A stretch of DNA of 64,000 nucleotides. Origin: Clostridia bacterium (lineage in GTDB: Bacteria > Bacillota > Clostridia > Christensenellales > DTU072). This document shows, one piece after another, positions 27,511-36,555 of this stretch. The stretch spans positions 62,001 through 126,000 of the forward strand of contig JAFQOO010000001.1 of NCBI GenBank assembly GCA_017403145.1, written 5' to 3'. Position 1 is the stretch's first letter. Each line of letters starts with the position of its first letter. The notes under the pieces were generated by a model. The model worked only from the letters and a program-made list of their open reading frames with translations. It did no database searches and was not told the DNA's origin. The position numbers were made by a program, and so were the translations under genes.

Positions 27511-28626
27511 ATGGTTGACCAAAGAATTGAAAAACTCGCAAACGTACTAGTAAATTATTCTTGTAACCTACAAAAAGGTGAAAAGATTCTTATTGAAGCA
27601 CGTGGAATAGATTATATGCTTGTAAACGCTATCGTAAAAGAAGTTTACAAAGTAGGCGGACTACCCTTTGTTCATATGGAAGATAACCGCGTTGCAAGAG
27701 CACTCCGTCTAGGTATGACGGAAGAGCTTGCTACTTTGATGGCAAAATTTGACGGCGCTCGTATGGCGGAAATGGATGCTTATATCGGTATCCGTGGCGG
27801 TAACAACTGCTATGAGCTAAGCGACGTTGACCCCGAATTGATGAGCATTTATAATCGTTGCTACAGCCATCCCGTTCATCATGAACTTCGCGTAGCAAAG
27901 ACCAAGTGGGTAGTTTTGCGTTATCCTAACGAGGGTATGGCAGAGCAAGCACGTATGTCCACCGATGCTTTTGAAGATTTCTACTTTAACGTATGTAATC
28001 TTGACTACGCAAAGATGGATAAGGCAATGGATGCCCTTCAAGAGCTTCTTAATAAGACCGATAAGGTTCGCCTTACCGCTGTTGATACCGACCTCACCTT
28101 TAGCATAAAGGGTATCGGCTCCAAGAAGTGCGCAGGTCATATGAATATTCCGGACGGTGAAATTTACTCCGCTCCCGTTAAAGATTCCGTAAACGGATAT
28201 ATCCATTACAACGCACCTAGCGTAGAAAATGGTATTGAGTTCAAAGACGTTCGTCTAGAGTTCAAAGATGGTAAGATTATAAACGCTACCGCTAACGATA
28301 CCAAGGCTGTTAACGCTATATTCGATACCGACGAAGGCGCTCGTTACGTTGGTGAATTCGCACTTGGCGTAAATCCCTACATCAACAATCCTATGGGCGA
28401 TATCCTCTTTGATGAGAAGATAGCAGGCTCTATTCACTTTACCCCAGGTAGCTGTTACGAAGATTGCTACAATGGTAACATCAGCGCAGTACACTGGGAC
28501 CTAGTACTAATACAAACCCCCGAGTATGGTGGCGGTGAAATCTACTTCGACGACGTACTAATTCGTAAAGACGGTAGATTCGTTCTCCCCGAACTTGAAT
28601 GCCTCAACCCCGAAAATCTAAAATAA
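27511..28626 (+). CDS. M29 family metallo-aminopeptidase (AmpS type)
   Basis: Cytoplasmic aminopeptidase removing N-terminal residues from peptides with a two-metal centre. The start is the ATG at 27511 (371 residues), preceded by AAAGGAAG; upstream in-frame codons overlap luxS. Family segments include HMNIPDGEIYSAP (metal Glu), NPYINNPMGDILFDEKIAG followed by SIHFTPGS (Glu and His) and AVHWDLVLI near the C-terminus (His, Asp). The gene is coupled to the next one: its TAA and the next ATG overlap by one base (TAATG). Peptide recycling is the likely role. Confidence 0.9.
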   Translation: MVDQRIEKLANVLVNYSCNLQKGEKILIEARGIDYMLVNAIVKEVYKVGGLPFVHMEDNRVARALRLGMTEELATLMAKFDGARMAEMDAYIGIRGGNNCYELSDVDPELMSIYNRCYSHPVHHELRVAKTKWVVLRYPNEGMAEQARMSTDAFEDFYFNVCNLDYAKMDKAMDALQELLNKTDKVRLTAVDTDLTFSIKGIGSKKCAGHMNIPDGEIYSAPVKDSVNGYIHYNAPSVENGIEFKDVRLEFKDGKIINATANDTKAVNAIFDTDEGARYVGEFALGVNPYINNPMGDILFDEKIAGSIHFTPGSCYEDCYNGNISAVHWDLVLIQTPEYGGGEIYFDDVLIRKDGRFVLPELECLNPENLK

Positions 28627-29870
28627 TGAAAGAAAAGCAAAAGACACAAGACCTCAAAAATTTTGTACCCACTAAGCCTAATAAGCTACTTTATCCGTTG
28701 CTTATTTTAGTGGGTAGGATACTAGGTAAAATCTGGATAAACGCTAAGTTTAAAAAGGACCCTGCTATCAAAGATAGGAAGGGACCTTTCGTATGCGTAG
28801 GTACCCACTCCTGCATTATGGACGTTGCAATGATGATGCTCACTATGAGTCCCGTATCTTTGAACATTGTATGCGGTCGCGACGTTATGACTTGGAACGT
28901 TTTGAAGCCATTTGCTAAGGCGATTGGTCTTTTGCCTATCAATCAATTTGAAATGGACCTAGCATCTATTCGCTCTATGAAGAGGGCGGTAGATAGCGGT
29001 TGCTCGCTAGCACTTTTCCCCGAAGGTAAATTCACTTTGGATGGTAGAGGAATGTACTATATTCCCGAAAGCTTGGCTAAGCTTCTCAAGTTGCTAAAAG
29101 CCGACGTAGTATTTTGCCATAACAATGGTGGCTACTGCGCGCGTCCTCGTTGGTATAGCGGTTTTAAGTATGGTACCGTTGTGAACGAAAGCACTTTGTT
29201 ATTTACCAAAGAACAGCTTGCCCAATTGAGCGACAAGGAAATATACGACGTTCTCAAAGAAAAATTCAAGTTTAACGACTGCTTATACCAACGCGAAAAC
29301 AATCTTCGTTTCAAAGCTAAAAATCCCGCTGAAGGTCTCCATTATATACTTTACAAGTGCCCAAAATGCGGTGAAGAGTACGAAATGGTTAGCGATGCTC
29401 ACTACCTAACTTGCGAAAAGTGTGGCAACAAGGTAGAGTTTACCGAGTATGGTGAGCTTATCCCACAAGGCGACTCGTTTGCCTTTGAAAGAATAGATTT
29501 GTGGTACGAGTACGAAAGGGAGGCTGTTAGAAAGGAAATCGCTAACGATAACTTTGAAATGCGCCACCCCGTAGTATGGGAAAGAGCGGACGAGAACCAT
29601 AATTACGTAGAGCTTGGAGAGGGTGAATTTTTCCTTAACCACGAATATATAGGCTTTGTAGGAAAGCGCTACGACAATGGTGAAGAGGTGCTAATACAAG
29701 TACCTACCCTAAAACAACCCACCATAGTACACAAAAACTCCGAGGCAATAGACCTTACTATAGATACCATAGTAAATCGTTTCTATTTTAAAGAGGTCAA
29801 GTATTCTTGCAAATACAACATCGCAGTAGAGGAACTTTATAGGAAGCACAAAAACCTGCCTATAGACTAA
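28626..29870 (+). CDS. PlsC-like lysophospholipid acyltransferase with C-terminal zinc ribbon
   Basis: A 414-residue protein. The N-terminal half has a hydrophobic segment (LLYPLLILVGRILGKIW, about 23-39) and the acyltransferase motifs HSCIMD (HX4D, near 71) and FPEGKFT (near 139), as in 1-acylglycerol-3-phosphate acyltransferases. The second half is unusual: CPKCGEEY and CEKCGNK (about residues 241-268) form a zinc-ribbon-like pair, followed by about 145 residues of unknown fold. The start is the ATG at 28626, overlapping the M29 stop; an earlier in-frame codon is not needed. Phospholipid synthesis is the likely role; the zinc ribbon suggests extra regulation or binding. Confidence 0.82.
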   Translation: MKEKQKTQDLKNFVPTKPNKLLYPLLILVGRILGKIWINAKFKKDPAIKDRKGPFVCVGTHSCIMDVAMMMLTMSPVSLNIVCGRDVMTWNVLKPFAKAIGLLPINQFEMDLASIRSMKRAVDSGCSLALFPEGKFTLDGRGMYYIPESLAKLLKLLKADVVFCHNNGGYCARPRWYSGFKYGTVVNESTLLFTKEQLAQLSDKEIYDVLKEKFKFNDCLYQRENNLRFKAKNPAEGLHYILYKCPKCGEEYEMVSDAHYLTCEKCGNKVEFTEYGELIPQGDSFAFERIDLWYEYEREAVRKEIANDNFEMRHPVVWERADENHNYVELGEGEFFLNHEYIGFVGKRYDNGEEVLIQVPTLKQPTIVHKNSEAIDLTIDTIVNRFYFKEVKYSCKYNIAVEELYRKHKNLPID

Positions 29871-29886
29871 GTAATTAAAATGGGTA

Positions 29887-29915
29887 TTGCCAAATATCCC
29901 CATTTATGTTATAAT
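29887..29915 (+). promoter_or_regulatory. Promoter of the M28 peptidase gene
   Basis: TTGCCA (29887-29892), 17-base spacer, TATAAT (29910-29915) with TG at the extended -10 position. AAATGGG and CCCATTT flank the -35 region and can pair, probably a weak end for the preceding transcript. Confidence 0.75.
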
Positions 29916-29949
29916 ACCGACAATATTTTTTAATAAAGGAAGAGAGTTT

Positions 29950-31185
29950 ATGTTTAAAAAGTATGCCGATGAAACAATGGATTTCATAAAAAAGATTGAA
30001 GCTGACGGTCCTCGTTTGCCCGGAAGCGACGAAGAAAAAGCAGCTTGCGTTAAAATCCAACAAGAAATAAAAGATAGAGTTGGACTAGACACCAAGACCG
30101 AAGAATTTATTTTCGCACCCAGAGCCAGCATAGGCGGTATTTGTTACTTGGGATATGCGGGACTTCTTTCCATATTGGTCTATTACATAGGTGGTTTGTA
30201 TGGAACCATTCTTGCAGGCTTTGCCTTCTGCTGTATTATGCTTTTCGTAGCTTTACAAGTTATTCGTTATACCGCGACCTTCGACTTACTATTCAAGCAC
30301 GAAAAATCTTCCAATATCATTACCGAAATCCCTCCCGTAAACGGAGAAACCAAGTTTACCGTATATTTAGGGGCTCACTATGATAGCAGTTGGTGTTGGA
30401 AACTTTCACTCAAAAATCCCAATACCGCTATTATCAAAACTGCATACGGTATTTTGGGCGCAATAGCAATGATAGGTATTTGTGTTCTTCGTGCAGTAAA
30501 CGATTTTGTTTATTTTGGCGGAAATGCAGACTATATCATCAATATTTGCACTATGATTATTCCTATTGCAATCATCCCCGGTCTATATTTTATCACCCAA
30601 TACGTTACCGGTGATAAGACTATTGCCAGCCCCGGCGCAATGGATAACCTAAGCGGTATCGGTTCCAATATGATGATAATGAAATACTTTAAAGAGCATC
30701 CCGAAGATATGCCCGAAGGAATGCGCCTTGTATATCTTGGCTTCGGTGCAGAGGAAGCAAGCTTAAAGGGTAGTCTTGACTACGTTAAAAAGCATAAGGA
30801 AGAGCTTAGCGACGGACACAGCTACGTTATTAACGTAGACTCTATAGCCGACCCCGACCATTTTGAAGCAATTATAGGCGACCTATTACAAGGAACAAAG
30901 TTCGACCCCACCTTGATAGGATACGTACACGAAGCATATAAGGAACTAGGAATAGATAATGCAAAATCTATCTATAATCCCGTTGGCGGATGCGACTCTA
31001 CTCCCTTCCGTAATGCCGATATTCCTACCGTTACTATCGCTGCACAAAATCCCACGACTACCTATTATTACCACACCATGCACGATAAATCGGAAAGATT
31101 TACCACCGATACTCTCGATAAAGGTTTGAACGTAATCTACAAGGTAATCAAAAAGATAGCGGAAAAGGAAAACGCAGGAAAATAG
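29950..31185 (+). CDS. Membrane-embedded M28 family zinc peptidase
   Basis: An aminopeptidase-type M28 enzyme (411 residues) with membrane helices. The start at 29950 has AAAGGAAGAG upstream. Metal ligands appear in order: GAHYDSSW (His, Asp), SPGAMDNLSGIG (bridging Asp), GFGAEEASLKGS (catalytic and metal Glu), VINVDSI (Asp) and YYYHTMHDK (His). Between the N-terminal propeptide-like part and the catalytic part are two hydrophobic segments (about 63-105), and two more (about 170-225) are inserted between the first ligand pair and the bridging Asp. This puts the active site next to the membrane. Own promoter and terminator, so it is monocistronic. Substrate unknown. Confidence 0.85.
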   Translation: MFKKYADETMDFIKKIEADGPRLPGSDEEKAACVKIQQEIKDRVGLDTKTEEFIFAPRASIGGICYLGYAGLLSILVYYIGGLYGTILAGFAFCCIMLFVALQVIRYTATFDLLFKHEKSSNIITEIPPVNGETKFTVYLGAHYDSSWCWKLSLKNPNTAIIKTAYGILGAIAMIGICVLRAVNDFVYFGGNADYIINICTMIIPIAIIPGLYFITQYVTGDKTIASPGAMDNLSGIGSNMMIMKYFKEHPEDMPEGMRLVYLGFGAEEASLKGSLDYVKKHKEELSDGHSYVINVDSIADPDHFEAIIGDLLQGTKFDPTLIGYVHEAYKELGIDNAKSIYNPVGGCDSTPFRNADIPTVTIAAQNPTTTYYYHTMHDKSERFTTDTLDKGLNVIYKVIKKIAEKENAGK

Positions 31186-31203
31186 TTAAAACCTTTCAAA
31201 AAT

Positions 31204-31229
31204 AAAAGTCCCCGAAAAGGGGACTTTTT
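31204..31229. terminator. Bidirectional terminator between the M28 peptidase and the PNPOx-like gene
   Basis: AAAAGTCCCC, loop GAAAA, GGGGACTTTT followed by more T. The A/T flanks make it work on both strands for the converging genes ending at 31185 and 31236. Confidence 0.93.
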
Positions 31230-31235
31230 TTAACG

Positions 31236-31712
31236 TTACGACTCGTTTACTAGCTTACCGCATATATGCTCCGGCGTTAATTCCAAAAGTATGGTTCGAG
31301 CGATATTTTCTTTGATTTCTTTCTCGATATATTCGTCGTCGAGCGTGAACTTATGGCTGAGCTTTGTGGTTATATCAATAATTCTATCGCGGTCTTCTAT
31401 AACCTTTATTCTTCCAAAGATGATGACGCTCTTAACGTTTAGCGCCCACTCGCCGTCGTTACGATAGCCTTTATCAAAGAGGCAAAAGGAAACTTTATCG
31501 TTGTTTTTTATGGAGTCAAGCCTATGTCCAATTTTGCCGGAATGGAAATATATCTTACCATCTTCCTCGTTATACCAATGGTTCATAGGCATTCCATAGG
31601 GATATCCGTTATCACCGTTTACCGAAAGAACCCCACGCCTTTCCTTTTTAAGAATGGAGATACATTCTTCCATAGGTAGTTTTCTATTTTTCCTAAGTAA
31701 ATCTCGAAACAT
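31236..31712 (-). CDS. Pyridoxamine 5'-phosphate oxidase family flavoprotein
   Basis: A 158-residue split-barrel protein of the FMN-binding PNPOx/NimA-like group. The start at 31712 (MFRDLLRKNRKLP) is chosen because AAGGA lies seven bases upstream; the frame is open for 14 more codons without a site. Family features are LKKERRGVLSVNGDNGYPYG, the FMN-contact-like YFHSGKIGHRLDSIK and VSFCLF. These proteins reduce or bind flavin-dependent substrates; the one here cannot be named and it is unlikely to be the vitamin B6 enzyme itself. It follows the metallo-beta-lactamase gene by 25 bases on the same strand. Confidence 0.83.
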   Translation of the reverse strand: MFRDLLRKNRKLPMEECISILKKERRGVLSVNGDNGYPYGMPMNHWYNEEDGKIYFHSGKIGHRLDSIKNNDKVSFCLFDKGYRNDGEWALNVKSVIIFGRIKVIEDRDRIIDITTKLSHKFTLDDEYIEKEIKENIARTILLELTPEHICGKLVNES

Positions 31713-31737
31713 CTTATATTCCTTATTAGATATAGGT

Positions 31738-33345
31738 CTATTTGTATTTTGCAATGAGTGCTTTGAGCTCTTGGTTTAGCTTGCGTAGGTCGTGGTTTGC
31801 TCTGCCTTCAAGAGAGGTAACAAGCTTTTGGAATTCGCTTGCAGTTTGCTTCAATGCTCCATATACCGTCGAGGTGTTAAAGCGCTCGCCATCTTCTTGC
31901 TTAGAAGTATTTTGCTTTTTGACGGTATTGCCGAGGTATATAAACTCGTTTGCAATCAAATCATATACAGCTCCGTTATATGGGGCGATGGCGGGTATTT
32001 TGTAGTTTTGTTCAAGCGTCTTTGCAAAACCGTCCGCAACCGTATCCTCACCGTGCGTTACGAATACGCGAGTGGGGGAGGGAACTTCTCTTATCCAACT
32101 TATTAGGTGATTGCGGTCGGCGTGTGAGGAGGTTCCTTCTAGCTTTTTGATTTTTGCACGTACCTTGATGGTTTCGTTAAATAGCTTTACGGTATCGGCG
32201 CCCTCCAAAAGTATGTTTCCTAGCGTTCCCTTTACTTGGTAGCCTACGAATACTATTGTGCTTTCTTTGCGCCACAAGTTGTGCTTTAGGTGGTGTCTTA
32301 TTCTACCTGCTTCGCACATACCCGATGCAGAAAGTATAACTTTTGACTCATAGCCTTTGTTTATAAGTTTACTATCATCCGCAGTTACGCTTACCTTTAA
32401 ACCTTTGAAAGTAATGGGGTTTATCCCTTGGCGTATCAATGCGCAGGTTTCGTCGTCGCAACAATCCTCTACGTTTTTGTTATATATGTTGGTTGCCTCT
32501 ATGGCAAGAGGGCTATCGACGTATACGGGAAAATCGGGGAAATTGGGGCATAGATTACGCATCTTTATTTCGCGTAGAAAATATAGCATTTCTTGCATTC
32601 TGCCTACAGCGAAGGTGGGGATTACTACGTTACCGCCCATAGCAAAGGTTTCTTCTATTATTTTTGCTAGATTGGTTGCATAATCGGGGTCTGTTCCGTG
32701 GTGTCTATCGCCATAGGTGGACTCCATTACTACGAAATCCGCACCGGGAACAGGGGATGGACAACGGATAATGGGCTTGTTCTTGTTGCCGATATCACCC
32801 GAAAATAGAATTGTCTTCGTAATACCTTTTTCGGTAGCGGTAATTTCTATATAACTAGAACCAAGTAGGTGTCCTGCATCTATAAACGTTGCTCTTATGC
32901 CTTCTGCGACGTCTATCGTCTTATTATAGTCCACGCCACGGAAGTTTTTGATTACGCCTTCTGCATCGGCAGTAGTGTATAGAGGCTGGTATTCCTTGTG
33001 TGAGCCACGTTTTGCCTTACGATTGCGCCACTCCGCTTCGTATTCTTGTATGTGTGCGCTATCGAGTAGAAGTATTTTTGCCAAATCTTTGGTACCGCGC
33101 GTCATTAACACCTTACCGCGATATCCTTTTTTATAAATTAAAGGAAGAAGTCCGCTGTGGTCAATATGAGCGTGCGTTACTAAAATAGCATCTATACTGC
33201 TAGGATTTACGGAAAGAGTTTGGTTTTCGTATATATCGGGACCCTGTTCCATACCGCAATCGATAAGAACGTTTTTATTCCCTACTTTTAAAAGATAACA
33301 ACTACCGGTTACTTCGCGCGCAGCGCCTAAAAAAGTTAGTTCCAT
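31738..33345 (-). CDS. Metallo-beta-lactamase/beta-CASP nuclease-like protein
   Basis: A 535-residue protein of the CPSF73/TTHA0252 type. It shows the metal motif THAHIDHSG (about 55-63), the ESTYGDRHH segment, a beta-CASP domain and the C-terminal RMMBL part SSHADRNHLISWI. Members are endo- or exoribonucleases. It has no KH domain, unlike some archaeal relatives, and a charged tail (about 440-535) predicted mostly helical. The second ATG of an ATG-CTT-ATG is taken as start (33345), six bases after AAGGAG. Cotranscribed with the PNPOx-like gene. RNA processing is the best guess; the target is unknown. Confidence 0.87.
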   Translation of the reverse strand: MELTFLGAAREVTGSCYLLKVGNKNVLIDCGMEQGPDIYENQTLSVNPSSIDAILVTHAHIDHSGLLPLIYKKGYRGKVLMTRGTKDLAKILLLDSAHIQEYEAEWRNRKAKRGSHKEYQPLYTTADAEGVIKNFRGVDYNKTIDVAEGIRATFIDAGHLLGSSYIEITATEKGITKTILFSGDIGNKNKPIIRCPSPVPGADFVVMESTYGDRHHGTDPDYATNLAKIIEETFAMGGNVVIPTFAVGRMQEMLYFLREIKMRNLCPNFPDFPVYVDSPLAIEATNIYNKNVEDCCDDETCALIRQGINPITFKGLKVSVTADDSKLINKGYESKVILSASGMCEAGRIRHHLKHNLWRKESTIVFVGYQVKGTLGNILLEGADTVKLFNETIKVRAKIKKLEGTSSHADRNHLISWIREVPSPTRVFVTHGEDTVADGFAKTLEQNYKIPAIAPYNGAVYDLIANEFIYLGNTVKKQNTSKQEDGERFNTSTVYGALKQTASEFQKLVTSLEGRANHDLRKLNQELKALIAKYK

Positions 33346-33438
33346 AAGCATCTCCTTTATTATATTTTTATTATAACATAATTTTTGTTAATACAACCTT
33401 AATTTTTTCACACACTACAATTAAGGAGATTATATTAT

Positions 33439-33963
33439 ATGCGTTCGACAGGAATTGTGAGAAGAATGGACGAGCTCGGTAGAGTGGTTATCCCCAAAGA
33501 ATTGCGTAGGACTATGCGCATAAAAGAGGGCGAAGAGATAGAAGTAATACAAAAAGATGATACCCTGATACTAAAAAAATATTCCGCGGTAAGCGAAATG
33601 TTAGATTTCCAAGCTGAGTATGCTAGTAGTATTTATCGTACAACGGGATATACCGCAATTATTACCGATACCGATAAAATAGTGGCTATAAGCGGTGATT
33701 TATTGAAACGCGCTATAGGTAGCCCCATTGATGAAAGGCTACAAGAGATAATAGGGCTTCGTCGCACCGAAATTTTGAAGGATAGAGAGATAAAGCCTTT
33801 TTTCGAGGTAGGTTGCGAGGGAGTAAAAGGTCAAGTGATAGTGCCGATTATGGTAAGAGGCGATATTATGGGTGCAGTAATACTATATTCCAAGAAAGAG
33901 CCTAACGACACGTTAGTAAAGACCGCTGAAACGGGCGCACACTTTTTGGGTCTAAGACTATAA
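33439..33963 (+). CDS. spoVT: Stage V sporulation protein T (AbrB-family transcription regulator)
   Basis: DNA-binding regulator of the forespore programme in B. subtilis. The N-terminal 50 residues are an AbrB swapped-hairpin domain (MRSTGIVRRMDELGRVVIP, KELRRTMRIKEGEEIEV), followed by a GAF-like domain (about 55-174), which is the SpoVT plan and length. AAGGAG precedes the ATG. Its TAA overlaps the next ATG by one base. In Clostridia spoVT is often next to the MATE-like spoVB and mazG, as here. This is good evidence that the organism can form endospores, though one gene alone would not prove it; spmA and spmB support it. Confidence 0.94.
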   Translation: MRSTGIVRRMDELGRVVIPKELRRTMRIKEGEEIEVIQKDDTLILKKYSAVSEMLDFQAEYASSIYRTTGYTAIITDTDKIVAISGDLLKRAIGSPIDERLQEIIGLRRTEILKDREIKPFFEVGCEGVKGQVIVPIMVRGDIMGAVILYSKKEPNDTLVKTAETGAHFLGLRL

Positions 33964-35519
33964 TGAAAAAATCTTTTGTAAAGAGTGCTACGGTAATGAT
34001 GGTAGCAACCCTTCTTGCTAAAATAATAGGGGCTTGCTACCGCATACCGCTAACAAATGCGCTTGGTGCCGAGGGTATGGGACTATATCAGCTCATATTC
34101 CCTGTTTATGCTCTTATCTTAACCACGTCGAGTGGTGCGCTTCCGCTTGCAATTAGTGTTTTGGTTTCCGAAAATATTGCAAAAGGAAACCTAAACGAAA
34201 ACAGACGATTGGTAAAGGCTTCGATGTATGCCTTGTTAACCATAGGGTTATTACTAAGCGTAGCGCTAGTTCTTTTAAGTGGTGTTATAGGCTCTTTACA
34301 AGGTGTGCAAAACGCAAAGCTAGGTTATATTGCCATTGCTCCTAGTATTTTGTTTGTGAGCGGGATAGCGGTGTTCAAGGGGTGGTTTCAAGGTAATCAC
34401 TTGATGTTTCCAAGCGCGCTTTCGGCTTTAATCGAAGCTATCGTTAAGCTGGTAGTAGGGCTTATGCTTGCCTATCTATTGTCAAGATATGGTGTAGTAA
34501 TACAAGTTGCGGGTGCTTTGCTTGGGGTAAGCGTAAGCGAGGTCGTAACCTTTGTAGTTCTATTTATTATCTACAAAAAACGAAACGGTTCCAAGAAGTT
34601 ATCTTTGGATTTTAAAGGGGCACGCGAGAGCTATAGGGAAATAATAAAAATATCGCTACCAATCACAATAGGTAGTATGATTTTTCCGCTTACCCAATTT
34701 ATTGATAGCTTTATGGTGGTAAATATACTCAAAGCTTCCCTTAGTAGCTCGGTTGCTACAGCTAATTATGGAGTGTTTTCCGGGCCTGTAAGTACGCTTA
34801 TAAACTTACCCGTATCTCTTTCTTTGGCAATAGGTATTGCGGTTGTTCCACATCTATCGAAAAACAGAGAGGAAAGAAATCTTGAGGCTATAAGGTTAAA
34901 GACCTCTACCGCAATTAAGGTGGCGGTTCTTATCGGCGTGCCTTTTGCAATATTATTTATGGTCGCACCTACGGAAATATTGTCATTTTTGTATGGCGGA
35001 CTTTCAAGCGCCGAATTGAAAACGGGAGCGGAGCTACTAACCATATCCGCGCCCACGGTGTTACTTCTCTCTTTAACGCAAATATGCACTTCGGTTTTGC
35101 AAGGGCTAAAGGATACCCGCTCCCCAATTATAAATCTAGCGATAGGGGGCGTAACTAAAATCATTGTATCGCTGATACTTCTTTATACCATAGGTATAAA
35201 AGGCGTTGCATACGCAGGACTTATCGCATTTAGCGTAACTACCATTTTGAATATATCTTCCACCTTTAGGTTGATGGGCAAAAACGGAGATATTATAAAA
35301 AATAGTGGCGTTATCATATTGTTTGGTGGTATAATGGGTATTAGTCTAAGCCTAGCTGTTGCATACTCCCTATCTATTATATGGATTTTGGTAATAGCAG
35401 TAGTTAGTGGTGTAGCATATTTGTTGGCGGTAGTTGTATCCAAAGCATTTACTAACGACGAAATATTGAGCCTACCTTTTGGACACAAAATACTAAAATT
35501 GAAAGGTAAGACGGAGTAG
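33963..35519 (+). CDS. SpoVB-like polysaccharide/lipid flippase (MOP superfamily)
   Basis: A 518-residue integral membrane protein with about 12-14 helices, of the MurJ/SpoVB branch of the multidrug/oligosaccharidyl-lipid/polysaccharide exporters. The N-terminus (KSATVMMVATLLAKIIGACY, then RIPLTNALGAEGMGLYQ) is typical of stage V sporulation protein B. These proteins are thought to flip lipid-linked cell-wall precursors, in SpoVB for spore cortex. The ATG overlaps the spoVT stop (TAATG), which suggests translational coupling. It is followed after seven bases by mazG. SpoVB itself versus a vegetative paralogue cannot be told from sequence alone. Confidence 0.87.
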   Translation: MKKSFVKSATVMMVATLLAKIIGACYRIPLTNALGAEGMGLYQLIFPVYALILTTSSGALPLAISVLVSENIAKGNLNENRRLVKASMYALLTIGLLLSVALVLLSGVIGSLQGVQNAKLGYIAIAPSILFVSGIAVFKGWFQGNHLMFPSALSALIEAIVKLVVGLMLAYLLSRYGVVIQVAGALLGVSVSEVVTFVVLFIIYKKRNGSKKLSLDFKGARESYREIIKISLPITIGSMIFPLTQFIDSFMVVNILKASLSSSVATANYGVFSGPVSTLINLPVSLSLAIGIAVVPHLSKNREERNLEAIRLKTSTAIKVAVLIGVPFAILFMVAPTEILSFLYGGLSSAELKTGAELLTISAPTVLLLSLTQICTSVLQGLKDTRSPIINLAIGGVTKIIVSLILLYTIGIKGVAYAGLIAFSVTTILNISSTFRLMGKNGDIIKNSGVIILFGGIMGISLSLAVAYSLSIIWILVIAVVSGVAYLLAVVVSKAFTNDEILSLPFGHKILKLKGKTE

Positions 35520-35526
35520 ACCTATT

Positions 35527-36555
35527 ATGAACTCATTTACATATTTTACAGGTGAAGATTTTATCCAAAGAAAGATTGCCAATTTTGAGTGCAACATTCC
35601 CATTATAATCGATGGTATAGACGAAGATATTTTCCCAAAAGTAAAAGAAAAATTGCTTTTTAATTTTGGCAAAAACGCTGTTGCGGTAATTCTATCGGAT
35701 AACGGAGAAAGTGAGGAAATCAGTATAGAAAACCTTGCTTATCGTCCGCGTTTGATAATAAAATGCGCCGATTTTGTATATCGTGATTATTATACTTTCG
35801 GCGATTTGGTGGAAATTATTCGCAGGCTTCGCGACCCCGATGGATGCCAATGGGATAGGGCACAAACCAACGAAAGTATTCGTAACAATGCGATAGAAGA
35901 AGCATACGAGTTAGCCGAAGCGGTAGACCTTCACGATAGAGAAAAAATGGTGGAAGAGAGTGGCGACGTGCTTTTGCAAGGACTTTTCCACGCATCGATT
36001 GCCGAAGAAGAGGACTTTTTTACGCCCGTGGACGTTATAAATGGTATTTGCCATAAGCTTATTTCCCGCCATACCCATATTTTTGGAGAAAATAAGGCTC
36101 AAAACGCAGAAGAGGCTCTAAAGTTTTGGGAGCAAGCAAAGGCTGTGGAAAAGGGATATAGCGGACTTGAAGACAAAATTAAGTCTGTACCGGTTACCTT
36201 TGGAGCGCTTATGAGAGCATATAAAATACAAAAAATCATCAAGAAATGCGGTTTTGATTTCGACGATGAAAAGGGCGCTTTGCAAAAGGTTTACGAGGAA
36301 CTCGACGAGCTTATGACCGCGACCACTCCTCAAGAACAGGAAAAGGAAGCGGGCGACGTATTGTTTGCGGTTTTGAACGTGCTACGTTTCTTGAAGGTGG
36401 ACCCCGAGCTTGCGCTAAGCGGAACCACCAATCGTTTTATAAAGAGATTTTTATACGTCGACCAAAAAGCTCGTGAACTTGGTTTTGAGCTAAATCACGA
36501 CAATATGGATTTGATGGAAAAATATTATCAAGAGGCTAAAAAGATACTAGGATAA
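35527..36555 (+). CDS. mazG: Nucleoside triphosphate pyrophosphohydrolase MazG
   Basis: Hydrolyses (d)NTPs to monophosphates and pyrophosphate, cleaning the nucleotide pool or lowering alarmones. The 342 residues contain two MazG domains: LRDPDGCQWDRAQTNESI with NAIEEAYELAEAVD and MVEESGDVLLQGLFH (about 100-165), and a second with VYEELDELMTA and KEAGDVLFAVLNVLRFL (about 255-295), so the metal-binding Glu/Asp set is present in both. The first 95 residues are too short for the tetrapyrrole methylase domain that is fused in B. subtilis YabN and show none of its motifs. The stop overlaps the dusB start by one base. Confidence 0.93.
   Translation: MNSFTYFTGEDFIQRKIANFECNIPIIIDGIDEDIFPKVKEKLLFNFGKNAVAVILSDNGESEEISIENLAYRPRLIIKCADFVYRDYYTFGDLVEIIRRLRDPDGCQWDRAQTNESIRNNAIEEAYELAEAVDLHDREKMVEESGDVLLQGLFHASIAEEEDFFTPVDVINGICHKLISRHTHIFGENKAQNAEEALKFWEQAKAVEKGYSGLEDKIKSVPVTFGALMRAYKIQKIIKKCGFDFDDEKGALQKVYEELDELMTATTPQEQEKEAGDVLFAVLNVLRFLKVDPELALSGTTNRFIKRFLYVDQKARELGFELNHDNMDLMEKYYQEAKKILG

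Noticed and set aside
35527-35820. Tetrapyrrole methylase domain at the N-terminus of MazG
   Set aside because: Only about 95 residues are available and none of the methylase glycine motifs are visible.
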